Origin: Halpernia humi
Lineage (GTDB): Bacteria > Bacteroidota > Bacteroidia > Flavobacteriales > Weeksellaceae
Length of the DNA stretch: 64,000 nucleotides
Direction of reading: 5' to 3'
Assembly (NCBI RefSeq): GCF_900108025.1
Contig: NZ_FNUS01000002.1
Span: 310,001 to 374,000, forward strand
In this document: one piece after another, positions 49,125 through 58,542 of the stretch
Numbering within the stretch: position 1 is the first letter of the stretch
Layout: each line of letters opens with the position of its first letter
Translations under genes and position numbers: made by a program
Notes under the pieces: generated by a model
The model's database searches: none
What the model saw: only the letters and a program-made list of their open reading frames with translations
Told to the model about the DNA's origin: nothing

Positions 49125-51629
49125 ATGAAACATACATATCACATACACGGAATGACCTGCGACGGTTGCCGAAAACACGTTGAAGAAACACTTTCAAAAA
49201 TTGAAGGCGTCTCAAAAGTGACGGTCGATCTTGCAAAACAGGAAGCAGTCATTGAAACCGATGGTCACTTACATATCGAAAAATATCAGGAAGCCTTAAA
49301 AAAGGATGGTGGAACTTACAGTATTCATAATATTGATGATCTGCCAAAAGCAGAGGAAGAAACCAAGAAAAAAGCAATTAAAAAAGAAAAAGGCAATGGT
49401 ACATTCTACTGCCCAATGCATTGCGAAGGAGAAAAAACCTACGACAAAGCGGGCGATTGTCCGGTCTGCGGGATGGATCTCGTAGAAGAACAAAAAGCGG
49501 GCACCTCAAATGCTGACCAATGGACTTGCCCGATGCATCCGGAAATTATTAGAGATGAACCTGGAGCGTGCCCGATTTGTGGAATGGATCTCGTGCCAAT
49601 GGCCGTGGATATTTCGGCAGAGGAAAAAACCTACAAGAAATTATTAAAAAAATTCTGGATTGCCGTAATATTTACTGTTCCCATTTTAATAATGGCAATG
49701 AGTGAAATGATCCCAAACAATCCATTATATAAAGTAATGGAACAAAAAAATTGGAACTGGGTACAGTTTGTATTGTCCATTCCGGTGGTTTTTTATGCGA
49801 CATGGATGTTTTTTGAACGTGCTTACAAAAGCATTATCACCTGGAAATTGAATATGTTTACGCTCATCGGAATTGGTGCAGGTGCCGCTTTCCTTTTTAG
49901 TGTTTTCGGAATGTTTTTCCCGGGTTTTTTCCCAGCGCAATTTAAATCGCACACAGGTGCCGTGCATGTCTATTTTGAAGCAGCCACAGTAATTTTAACC
50001 TTGGTTTTATTAGGTCAGGTTTTAGAAGCCAGAGCACACAGCCAAACCAATTCTGCCGTTAAAGAATTATTAAAACTCGCCCCAAACCGTGCTATCAGAG
50101 TTAAGGATGGCGTTGAAGAAGAAGTGACCATCGAAAACATCGTTTTAGGTGATATTCTTCGGGTAAAACCTGGCGATAAAATTCCGGTTGACGGTTCAAT
50201 TACTGAAGGACAAACAACAGTTGATGAGTCAATGATCACCGGCGAACCCGTTCCTGTAAGTAAAACTGTGGAAGATAAAGTAAGCAGCGGAACCATCAAC
50301 GGTAACCAATCCTTTTTAATGAAAGCCGAAAAAGTGGGATCAGATACTTTGCTTTCGCAAATCATTGAAATGGTGAATAATGCGAGCAGAAGTCGCGCAC
50401 CTATTCAGAAATTGGCAGATACCGTTTCCGGCTATTTTGTGCCGATCGTGGTTTTTATTTCAGTATTAACCTTTGCAATCTGGGCGATTTTCGGCCCCGA
50501 ACCTGCTTATGTTTTTGCATTTGTAAACGCAATCGCAGTTTTAATTATTGCCTGTCCATGCGCATTAGGTTTGGCTACGCCAATGTCTATAATGGTTGGT
50601 GTTGGAAAAGGCGCGCAAAATGGTGTTTTAATTAAAAATGCTGAAGCCCTGGAAAGAATGGACAAAGTAGATACTTTGATCATTGATAAAACCGGAACTA
50701 TTACGGAAGGAAAACCAACGGTTGAAAAAATCGGGACTTTCGGAGAAGAATATTCAGAACAAGAAGTTTTACAATTCATTGCTTCTTTAAATAAAATGAG
50801 TGAACATCCATTGGCAGAAGCCACTGTAAAATATGGAAAAGAGCAAAAAACGGAGATTTTAAATACTGACAATTTTAGTGCAGTTACTGGAAAAGGTGTG
50901 GAAGGAAGCATTAGCGGTAAAAAAGTAGATCTGGGAAATGAGAAAATGATGGAATACGCCAAGGCGAAACTTTCAGCAGAAATGGAAAACGAAGCGCAAA
51001 ACTTTCAAAAACAGGGCAAAACAGTTTCTTATTTATCTGTGGACGGAAAAGTTGCAGGTTTGGTAGTAATTGCTGATAAAATTAAGCCAACAAGTGCAAA
51101 AGCCATCAAAGAACTTCTTGATAAAGGAATCCAGGTTATTATGCTAACTGGTGATAATCACGATACTGCTCAAGCGGTTGCAAAAGAATTAAATCTTACT
51201 AATTTCAAAGCAGGAATGTTGCCCGAAAATAAATTGCAGGAAGTTGAAAAACTTCAAAAAAGCGGAAAAGTTGTGGCAATGGCAGGTGATGGAATTAATG
51301 ATGCACCTGCTTTAGCAAAAAGTGATGTTGGAATTGCAATGGGAACTGGAACTGATGTCGCCATAGAAAGTGCAATGATCACTTTGGTAAAAGGTGATCT
51401 GCACGGCATTGTGAAAGCACGTCATTTAAGTGAAGCCGTGATGAAAAACATTAAGCAAAATTTATTTTTTGCATTAGGTTACAATATTTTAGGAATTCCA
51501 ATTGCGGCAGGCGTTTTATTCCCTGTTTTTGGAATACTTTTATCACCGATGATCGCGGCTTTAGCAATGAGTTTCAGTTCTGTATCGGTAATTGGGAATG
51601 CATTAAGATTAAAGAATGTGAAATTATAA
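49125..51629 (+). CDS. copA: Cu+-exporting P-type ATPase
   Basis: 834 residues: an N-terminal HMA domain (GMTCDGC, residues 6-12), two Cys/Met/His-rich heavy-metal binding modules ([25 protein letters not shown] at about 90-115 and [24 protein letters not shown] at about 135-159), then the P1B core with the CPC transmembrane motif (477-479), DKTGT phosphorylation site (521-525), TGEPVPV, and [10 protein letters not shown]. The metal specificity follows from CPC and the Met/HMA equipment. It pumps Cu+ (or Ag+) out of the cytoplasm. Followed by DUF305 after about 190 bases. Confidence 0.97.
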   Translation: MKHTYHIHGMTCDGCRKHVEETLSKIEGVSKVTVDLAKQEAVIETDGHLHIEKYQEALKKDGGTYSIHNIDDLPKAEEETKKKAIKKEKGNGTFYCPMHCEGEKTYDKAGDCPVCGMDLVEEQKAGTSNADQWTCPMHPEIIRDEPGACPICGMDLVPMAVDISAEEKTYKKLLKKFWIAVIFTVPILIMAMSEMIPNNPLYKVMEQKNWNWVQFVLSIPVVFYATWMFFERAYKSIITWKLNMFTLIGIGAGAAFLFSVFGMFFPGFFPAQFKSHTGAVHVYFEAATVILTLVLLGQVLEARAHSQTNSAVKELLKLAPNRAIRVKDGVEEEVTIENIVLGDILRVKPGDKIPVDGSITEGQTTVDESMITGEPVPVSKTVEDKVSSGTINGNQSFLMKAEKVGSDTLLSQIIEMVNNASRSRAPIQKLADTVSGYFVPIVVFISVLTFAIWAIFGPEPAYVFAFVNAIAVLIIACPCALGLATPMSIMVGVGKGAQNGVLIKNAEALERMDKVDTLIIDKTGTITEGKPTVEKIGTFGEEYSEQEVLQFIASLNKMSEHPLAEATVKYGKEQKTEILNTDNFSAVTGKGVEGSISGKKVDLGNEKMMEYAKAKLSAEMENEAQNFQKQGKTVSYLSVDGKVAGLVVIADKIKPTSAKAIKELLDKGIQVIMLTGDNHDTAQAVAKELNLTNFKAGMLPENKLQEVEKLQKSGKVVAMAGDGINDAPALAKSDVGIAMGTGTDVAIESAMITLVKGDLHGIVKARHLSEAVMKNIKQNLFFALGYNILGIPIAAGVLFPVFGILLSPMIAALAMSFSSVSVIGNALRLKNVKL

Positions 51630-51821
51630 TTATGAAAAAAAATTTAGTTTAGCACTATGGAATAGTGTTGCTGAAGTATTCTGATGTTTTAAAAATTTAG
51701 TAATTAAAATTAAAATCTCAAATCGTTCATATTGAAGCCAAACAAAAATACTAAATGCAGCATTCTAACATCAATCACCTATTAAATTACAACAAACAAT
51801 AATAAACTTAAAATTAAACTT

Positions 51822-52316
51822 ATGGAAAATTCAATGGATCACTCAATGGAACATTCAAAAAGCAATTCTTACACTACTTTTATGCTGATGCTTGCCGCCT
51901 CTTTTGTGGCGATGTACATCACGATGTATCTCAATACGTATGAACTTGATCACGTTTATTTCAGTCTGACGAGATTTTATATGAGTTGTCTCGGAATCTC
52001 GGCAATGGCAATTATTATGTTTTTATTTATGCGTAAAATGTATAAAAATAAGCAGAAAAATCTTGGAATTATCGTCGGAAGTGTAGGTTTATTTTTTGCT
52101 GCTTTAGGTTTGGTTCGTACTCAAAGTCCCATTATTGGCGACGTACTTTGGATGAAAGCAATGATTCCGCACCATTCAATTGCGATTCTTACCAGCGAAC
52201 GAGCAGATATTAAAGATCCTGAAGTAAAGAAATTAGCGGAAAGTATTATCAGCGCGCAAAGAAAAGAAATTGGAGAAATGAAAGCGATGATAAAAAGACT
52301 GGAAAACGCTAAATAA
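51822..52316 (+). CDS. DUF305 domain membrane protein
   Basis: 164 residues. The start is MENSMDHSMEHSKSN, a Met/His sequence that may bind copper; three transmembrane segments (about 20-100) follow, and then a DUF305 half (MIPHHSIAIL at about 121-130, KKLAESIISAQRKEIGEMKAM). DUF305 proteins are periplasmic and copper-linked. Stands between the ATPase and the Cys-rich lipoprotein. Confidence 0.88.
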   Translation: MENSMDHSMEHSKSNSYTTFMLMLAASFVAMYITMYLNTYELDHVYFSLTRFYMSCLGISAMAIIMFLFMRKMYKNKQKNLGIIVGSVGLFFAALGLVRTQSPIIGDVLWMKAMIPHHSIAILTSERADIKDPEVKKLAESIISAQRKEIGEMKAMIKRLENAK

Positions 52317-52481
52317 AATTTAAAAAGGAATTGCGATTATTATTTTACAAAATAGCGTAATTCAAAGTATTTAGTTTTGGTTAAAAATAGAACTGAAACA
52401 TTCAACAAAATAAAAAATGGGTAGAATTTCTTTTTTTTGAAGCATCTACCCTTATTATCAATCTTTTAAAATTTAATTTAA

Positions 52482-52886
52482 ATGAAAAATTTAATCTTTG
52501 GAATAATGGCAATATTTGCGTTATTCTTAACCTCTTGCAAAAAATCTGAAACTGCAACGCCTGCAAAAACGGAAATGGCTTCTGCAAGTAACGAGCAACC
52601 AAAAGTTGGAGATATTGTACCCAACGAAAAAGTCTGTATGGTAAATAATGCCTATATGGGCAAAAAACAATTAGAAGTAAAATATAACGGAAAAACATAC
52701 TACGGCTGTTGTGCAGATTGCCAGAAAAAAATCCCGACAGATGAAACTGCGAGAACAGCCTACGATCCGATTTCCAAAAATCCTGTAGATAAATCAGTGG
52801 CAATAATTGCAAAATCTGATGAAAATGATGCAGTACTTTATTTTGAAAATGAAGCCAATTATAAAGAATATTTTCAGAAAAATTAG
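52482..52886 (+). CDS. TRASH/YHS-like Cys-rich lipoprotein, complete copy
   Basis: 134 residues with a lipoprotein signal (LFLTSC, Cys 19). The core is KVCMVNNAYMGKKQLEVKYNGKTYYGCCADCQKKIP, where VCMVNN, GKTYYGCCADC reads like a TRASH/YHS metal-binding finger (C...C-C-x-x-C). The C-terminal part (SVAIIAKSDENDAVLYFENEANYKEYF) is typical of YHS-like sets. It could carry Cu in the periplasm. A truncated near-identical copy lies at 61634-61897. Confidence 0.75.
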   Translation: MKNLIFGIMAIFALFLTSCKKSETATPAKTEMASASNEQPKVGDIVPNEKVCMVNNAYMGKKQLEVKYNGKTYYGCCADCQKKIPTDETARTAYDPISKNPVDKSVAIIAKSDENDAVLYFENEANYKEYFQKN

Positions 52887-52964
52887 GTAAAATAAACACT
52901 TAATTTTAATCTAAATTTTCAAATTCTGTGACAATTTACTTTAAATATAATTAATATTTAAAAA

Positions 52965-53417
52965 ATGAAATTTATTTTATCAAGTTTTCTGATTTTCGGT
53001 ATTTACATCGGTGCGCTCGCTCAAAAAGCAACCAGTAGTGATCAAGAAAAAATAAAATCTGTATTGATGCAATATAATAAAGCCGTGCAAAATTTAGATG
53101 TATCCAATACTGAAAACTTATTTACAGAAGATTCCCAATTGTTTGAATCTGGTGGTGTAGAAGGTAGTTATGCACATTATAAAGAACACCATTTAGTGCC
53201 TGAATTAATGGAATTCAAATCTTTTGTCTACAATAATTATAAGGTGAAAATTGATGTTGACGGGAAATATAGTTTCGCAACGGAAACTTATGATTATGTA
53301 ATTACAGTTAAAAAGGACGATCGGGTTGTGAAGAGAAAAGGCGTTACCACATCTGTTTTAAAAAAAATAAATGGGAAATGGAAAATTATGATAAGCCATA
53401 ATTCTTCCAGAAAATAA
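52965..53417 (+). CDS. NTF2-like (SnoaL/DUF4440 type) secreted protein
   Basis: 150 residues with a signal peptide (to ALAQ). The DUF4440/SnoaL plan is visible: EKIKSVLMQYNKAVQNLDVSNTENLFTEDS, an EHHLVPELMEFKSF turn, and closing strands (WKIMISHNSS). Such cone folds bind small molecules; function here unknown. The gene follows the Cys-rich lipoprotein by about 80 bases and leads, after 76 bases, to cusA. Confidence 0.78.
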   Translation: MKFILSSFLIFGIYIGALAQKATSSDQEKIKSVLMQYNKAVQNLDVSNTENLFTEDSQLFESGGVEGSYAHYKEHHLVPELMEFKSFVYNNYKVKIDVDGKYSFATETYDYVITVKKDDRVVKRKGVTTSVLKKINGKWKIMISHNSSRK

Positions 53418-53493
53418 ATAAATTAAAGTTTACATTTTTGCAGGATTTTAATGGCAAAGTATTAAAACCAGCACGGAATAATTTCAAAAATAG

Positions 53494-56400
53494 ATGTTAG
53501 ATAAAATAGTAAAATATTTTTTAGAAAATAGATTAGTCACCATCCTAATTCTTGCCATCCTAATCGTTTGGGGAATTGCAACTTCACCTTTTGACTGGAA
53601 ACTGCCTTTTATTCCTTCGGATCCCGTTTCTGTGGATGCGATTCCAGATATTGGTGAAAATCAGCAGATTATTTTTACGCAATGGCAGGGAAGATCGCCG
53701 CAAGATGTGGAAGATCAAATCTCTTATCCTTTGACGACTTATCTCTTGGGGATTCCGGGTGTAAAATCCATTCGAAGCAATTCTATGTTTGGATTTTCGA
53801 GCATTTATATCATTTTTGATGACAGTGTAGAATTTTATTGGTCTAGAACACGGATTTTAGAAAAAATAAGTTCTTTGCCGAGCAACTTATTGCCCGATGG
53901 CGTGAATCCAACATTAGGTCCAGATGCAACGGCGTTGGGACAAGTATATTGGTACACGATTGAGGGTCGGGACAAAGACGGCAATCCAACTGGTGGTTGG
54001 GATTTACAGGAAATCAGGACAGCGCAGGATTATTATGTAAAATATGGATTAAATGCCGTCCAAGGCGTTTCTGAAGTCGCCTCAATCGGTGGTTATATTA
54101 AAGAATATCAGGTTGATGTAAATCCAGATGCTTTGAAAGCCTACAATATTAGTTTGATGCAGGTGATGACCGCCGTTCAAAAATCAAATAAAGATGTTGG
54201 CGCAAAAACCATAGAAATAAATCAGGCAGAATATTTGGTGAGAGGTCTTGGTTATGTAAAAAAAGTGGGCGACATTGAACAGGCTGTTGTTGCAGTTAAA
54301 GATAATGTTCCGATTCGGGTGAAAGATATCGGTGTCGTTAATTTAGGGCCGGCAACACGGCGTGGTGTTTTAGATAAAGGTGGCGCAGAAGCCGTTGGTG
54401 GTGTTGTGATTGCACGTTACGGTTCAAACCCTTTACAAGTAATTAATGGTGTAAAATCAAAAATTAATGAAATTGCTTCAGGTTTGCCTAAAAAAACTTT
54501 GGCAGATGGCACGGTAAGTCAGTTGACAATTGTTCCATTTTATGATAGAACGGCATTAATTCACGAAACCATCGGCACTTTGCAAACGGCACTTTCTCAT
54601 GAGGTTTTAATAAGCATCATTGTTGTTTTAATTTTAGTTTTAAATCTTCGTGCGTCGTTAATAATTTCAGGATTATTGCCGGTCGGCGTTTTAATCACAT
54701 TTATTGTGATGCGTTACGCAGGCGTCGATGCCAATGTTGTGGCTTTGTCTGGAATCGCTATTGCCATTGGGGTAATGATCGACGTCGGGATTATTTTCGT
54801 GGAAAATATTATAAGGCATCTGGAGATGCCGGAAAATCACGGCGTAAAAGGCAAGGAATTATTGAACGTTATTTATGACGCAACCACGGAAGTTGTTTCG
54901 GCGATTACAACTGCTTTGGCAACGACGATCGTGAGTTTTATTCCAGTTTTTGCAATGCAATCTGCGGAAGGAAAACTATTCAGACCTTTGGCTTTTACCA
55001 AAAGTTTCGCGCTTTTAGCCTCATTTATTTTAGGTTTGGTGGTTTTGCCTACTTTATCTTACTTCATTTTTGGGGTTAATTATAATAAAAAACGCGTACG
55101 AAGGTTTTGGTCTTTCGTATTTATTTCCGGCGGAATTTTATTGAGTATTTACTTTAAAATGTGGCTTCCTTTAGCCTTAACATTGATTGGTTTATACGAC
55201 TTGTTGAATCACAAAATCCCTGAAAAATACCACCATTACACCAAACATTTTAATTTAGTCGTCTTATTATTTATTGTTTCTTATTTCTTAACCGAAGAAT
55301 GGATGCCTTTGGGTGTGCAAACCAGTATTTTCGGAAATTATATTTTCATCATTGTACTTTTAGGAATTATACTTTTTGCCTTGTTAAGCATTGTAAACAC
55401 TTATGAAAGAACGCTTCGCTGGTGTTTAAAAAATAAGGGAAAGTTTATGCTGATTCCTTTGTTTACCTTACTTTTTGGGGTAATGATTTGGATCGGTTTT
55501 GCCACAACATTTGGCTTCGTCGCAAAAGGCTTTAATAAATTGGGTTGGAATATCCAGGAATCTAAAGTGTGGACAGTTCCTTCAAAAACGTTCCCCGGAA
55601 TTGGATCAGAATTTATGCCGACACTTAATGAGGGAAGTTATTTATTAATGCCAACTTCAATGCCACACGCAGGAATTGAGCAAAACCGAAAAGTGGTCGG
55701 GCAGATTGATATGATTGTCAGCCAAATTCCGGAAGTAGATATGTCCGTCGGTAAATTGGGCAGGGTAGATAGCCCGATCGATCCCGCGCCGATTTCAATG
55801 TATGAAAATATGATTGAGTATAAACCTGAATTTATATTGGATGGAAATGGACATCGAATGAGGTTCAAAACCGATAATAAAGGAAGATTTGTCACAAAAT
55901 CTGGCGATAGTCTGACGCACGAAAATGCTTTAAAAGAACATATTTCCATTAAAAATTTAATTGCAGATAAAGACGGAAAATATTACAGAAACTGGCGGGA
56001 TATGATTCATTCACCAGATGATATTTGGAATGAAATTGTGAAAGCCACAAAAATTCCAGGTGTGACTTCAGCGCCAAAACTGCAACCGATTCAGACTCGT
56101 TTGGTAATGCTTCAAACCGGGATGCGTTCACCGATGGGAATTAAAGTTTTCGGACCGGATTTAAAAACAATTCAGGATTTTGGTTTAAAATTAGAAAGCA
56201 TTCTGAAAACTGTTCCTTCAGTAAAAAAAGACGCCGTTTTCGCCGATAGAATCGTGGGCAAACCTTATTTGAATTTAAATATTGACCGTGAAAAAATCGG
56301 GCGTTATGGTTTAAATATAGAAGATATTCAGCAGGCGATAGAAACTTCCATCGGTGGAATGAAAGTATCTTCCACCGTTGAAGGCAGAGAGCGTTATCCG

Positions 56401-57327
56401 ATCAGAATCCGTTATCCACGGGAATTGCGGGACAGCCCGGAAACTTTGGCTAAAATTTTAGTTTCAACGCCATCCGGCGCGCAAATTCCGCTCGGGCAAT
56501 TGGTGAGTTTTGAATATAAACAAGGCCCACAATCCATTAAAAGTGAAGATACATTTTTAGTCGGTTTTGTTTTATTTGATAAAAATGAAAGTTTTGCGGA
56601 AGTAGATGTGGTGAATGATGCCCAAAAAGCGATTCAGACAAAAATTGATTCGGGCGAATTAAAAGTACCGCAAGGAATTAGTTATAAATTTTCCGGGACT
56701 TATGAAAATCAAATTAGAGCGATGAAACGCCTATCAATCGTAATTCCAATTTGTTTATTGGCCATTTTCCTCATTTTATATTTTCAGTTTAAAACTTTAA
56801 TTGCCTCAACTATTCACTTTTCGGGTGTGTTTGTGGCTTTTGCGGGCGGATTTATAATGCTTTGGCTCTATTCACAAGGTTGGTTCCTGAATTTTTCTGT
56901 TGGAGACGTTAATATGCGGGATTTATTTCAGATCCATCCGATAAATTTAAGTGTCGCAGTTTGGGTCGGTTTTATCGCTCTATTTGGTATTGCGACGAAC
57001 GACGGCGTAATTATGGGAACCTACATCCATCAGGTTTTTGAAAGAAAAAATCCGCAAACGGTTTTAGCAGTTAGAGAAGCCGTGGTGCAAGCCGGAAAAC
57101 AAAGAGTTCGGCCTGCAATGATGACCGCCGCAGTCGCGATTATTGCGCTGCTTCCCGTCTTAACTTCCACCGGAAAAGGGTCGGAAATTATGATTCCGAT
57201 GGCAATTCCCACTTTTGGCGGAATGACAATCCAGATTATGACGATGTTCGTAGTGCCGGTCTTGCAAGCCTATTGGAGAGAAACGGTTATTAAAAATCAG
57301 TTAAAAAAAGAAAGAAGAAATGCGTAA
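53494..57327 (+). CDS. cusA: CusA/CzcA family heavy-metal efflux RND transporter
   Basis: 1277 residues, larger than the usual about 1040, because of an insertion with extra hydrophobic segments (about 530-650; for example FVFISGGILLSIYFKMWLPLALT) before the TM7 region, as in other Bacteroidota members. Marks include GIAIAIGVMIDVG (TM4, about 419-431) with the proton-path Asp, EFMPTLNEGSYLLMP (about 706-720), typical of the metal-exporting subfamily, ATNDGVIMGTYIHQ (about 1167), and VRPAMMTAAVAI. Its adaptor and outer membrane partner follow in overlapping or close frames, so the system is cusACB. Cu+/Ag+ as substrate follows from the copper setting, with Zn, Co or Cd not ruled out. Confidence 0.93.
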   Translation: MLDKIVKYFLENRLVTILILAILIVWGIATSPFDWKLPFIPSDPVSVDAIPDIGENQQIIFTQWQGRSPQDVEDQISYPLTTYLLGIPGVKSIRSNSMFGFSSIYIIFDDSVEFYWSRTRILEKISSLPSNLLPDGVNPTLGPDATALGQVYWYTIEGRDKDGNPTGGWDLQEIRTAQDYYVKYGLNAVQGVSEVASIGGYIKEYQVDVNPDALKAYNISLMQVMTAVQKSNKDVGAKTIEINQAEYLVRGLGYVKKVGDIEQAVVAVKDNVPIRVKDIGVVNLGPATRRGVLDKGGAEAVGGVVIARYGSNPLQVINGVKSKINEIASGLPKKTLADGTVSQLTIVPFYDRTALIHETIGTLQTALSHEVLISIIVVLILVLNLRASLIISGLLPVGVLITFIVMRYAGVDANVVALSGIAIAIGVMIDVGIIFVENIIRHLEMPENHGVKGKELLNVIYDATTEVVSAITTALATTIVSFIPVFAMQSAEGKLFRPLAFTKSFALLASFILGLVVLPTLSYFIFGVNYNKKRVRRFWSFVFISGGILLSIYFKMWLPLALTLIGLYDLLNHKIPEKYHHYTKHFNLVVLLFIVSYFLTEEWMPLGVQTSIFGNYIFIIVLLGIILFALLSIVNTYERTLRWCLKNKGKFMLIPLFTLLFGVMIWIGFATTFGFVAKGFNKLGWNIQESKVWTVPSKTFPGIGSEFMPTLNEGSYLLMPTSMPHAGIEQNRKVVGQIDMIVSQIPEVDMSVGKLGRVDSPIDPAPISMYENMIEYKPEFILDGNGHRMRFKTDNKGRFVTKSGDSLTHENALKEHISIKNLIADKDGKYYRNWRDMIHSPDDIWNEIVKATKIPGVTSAPKLQPIQTRLVMLQTGMRSPMGIKVFGPDLKTIQDFGLKLESILKTVPSVKKDAVFADRIVGKPYLNLNIDREKIGRYGLNIEDIQQAIETSIGGMKVSSTVEGRERYPIRIRYPRELRDSPETLAKILVSTPSGAQIPLGQLVSFEYKQGPQSIKSEDTFLVGFVLFDKNESFAEVDVVNDAQKAIQTKIDSGELKVPQGISYKFSGTYENQIRAMKRLSIVIPICLLAIFLILYFQFKTLIASTIHFSGVFVAFAGGFIMLWLYSQGWFLNFSVGDVNMRDLFQIHPINLSVAVWVGFIALFGIATNDGVIMGTYIHQVFERKNPQTVLAVREAVVQAGKQRVRPAMMTAAVAIIALLPVLTSTGKGSEIMIPMAIPTFGGMTIQIMTMFVVPVLQAYWRETVIKNQLKKERRNA

Positions 57328-58540
57328 AATATTAATATTATCGGTTTTAATTTTTGCTTACACTGCAAAATCGCAGTCTATCAATGATTATTATAAAATC
57401 GCGGCGGAAAATAATCCGGAATTAAAGGCAAAATACAAAGAGTTTGAATCTGCGATGCAAAGAATTCCACAAGTGAGTTCTTTGCCGGATCCAAATCTTT
57501 CTATCGGTTATTTTATTTCCCCGGTGGAAACCAGAGTTGGTCCGCAAAATTTGAAGTTTTCGCTTTCGCAGATGTTTCCTTGGTTTGGAACTTTGAAAGC
57601 ACAGAAAAACGCTGCAAGTTTAATGGCAGAAAGTAAATTTCAGACTTTTTTAAATACTAAAAATCAGATTTATTCGCAAGTCGCTTCGGCTTATTATCCG
57701 CTTTATGAATTGCAACATTTGCAGGAAATAGAGCAGGAAAATATTAAGATTTTGGAGTCTTATAAAAGAATTGCCAATGCAAAATTATCTAATAGCAGGG
57801 GAAATGTAGTTGATGTTTTGCGCGTGGACATTATGATAAAAGATGCAGAAACCAATTTGAAAATTTTGAAAGCAAAAGAACCTGCCTTAACTTCTTGGTT
57901 AAACAGCATTTTAAATAGAAGATTTGATGAAAAAGTTGTTATTTCAAAAGATTTACAAATCATTGATTTGCCATTAGAATATCGAAAAGATTCTATCGCA
58001 AAAAATCCTTTGTTACAAGAAATTGAATTAAAAAAACAATCTTCTGGTGCTTCAATAGAAGTTGCGAAAAGACAAGGTTTGCCGAAAATCGGTCTTGGTT
58101 TGGATTACGTGGTTGTCGGAACAGGAATGAATAATTTTTCAAATTCTGGAAAAGATGCGATAATGCCAATGTTGACGGTAAGTTTACCCATTTTCCGAAA
58201 AAAATATGACGCAGCCGTTAAAGAAGCAGAATTAATGCAGGACAGTTATTCACTTCAAAAAGAAGCGCTGGAAAACAAATTGAACGGTAATTATTATAAA
58301 CTTCTTTTTGAACTGGAAAAAGAAAAAGATTTATTAGAATTATATGATAATCAGGTAAAAACGCTGAATAAAAGTCTAGATATTCAATACGCCTATTATA
58401 GCAACGCAAGTTTAGATTTCGTAGAATTATTGCGGATGCAGCAGGAACTTTTAAAATATCAGAAATTGAAATTGGCAAGTATCAGTACGTATTATATGAA
58501 ATTGGCTGAATTGGATTATTTAACAGCGAAACAATTTTAA
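57320..58540 (+). CDS. cusC: TolC family outer membrane efflux protein
   Basis: 406 residues with a signal peptide (to AKSQ) and the alpha-helical coiled coils typical of TolC-like channels (QKNAASLMAESKFQTFLNTKNQIYSQVASAYYPLYELQ, EKEKDLLELYDNQVKTLNKSL). It forms the outer membrane duct of the RND system. It overlaps cusA by 8 bases and is 2 bases before the adaptor gene, so all three are one transcript. Confidence 0.9.
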   Translation: MRKILILSVLIFAYTAKSQSINDYYKIAAENNPELKAKYKEFESAMQRIPQVSSLPDPNLSIGYFISPVETRVGPQNLKFSLSQMFPWFGTLKAQKNAASLMAESKFQTFLNTKNQIYSQVASAYYPLYELQHLQEIEQENIKILESYKRIANAKLSNSRGNVVDVLRVDIMIKDAETNLKILKAKEPALTSWLNSILNRRFDEKVVISKDLQIIDLPLEYRKDSIAKNPLLQEIELKKQSSGASIEVAKRQGLPKIGLGLDYVVVGTGMNNFSNSGKDAIMPMLTVSLPIFRKKYDAAVKEAELMQDSYSLQKEALENKLNGNYYKLLFELEKEKDLLELYDNQVKTLNKSLDIQYAYYSNASLDFVELLRMQQELLKYQKLKLASISTYYMKLAELDYLTAKQF

Positions 58541-58542
58541 AA

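Noticed and set aside
50507-50962. Minus-strand frame of 151 residues inside copA
   Set aside because: Antisense of a strongly conserved ATPase region; no promoter, no homology pattern.
52402-52899. Minus-strand frame of 165 residues opposite the TRASH/YHS lipoprotein
   Set aside because: The plus-strand frame has signal peptide, Cys finger and a paralogue; the reverse frame has none.
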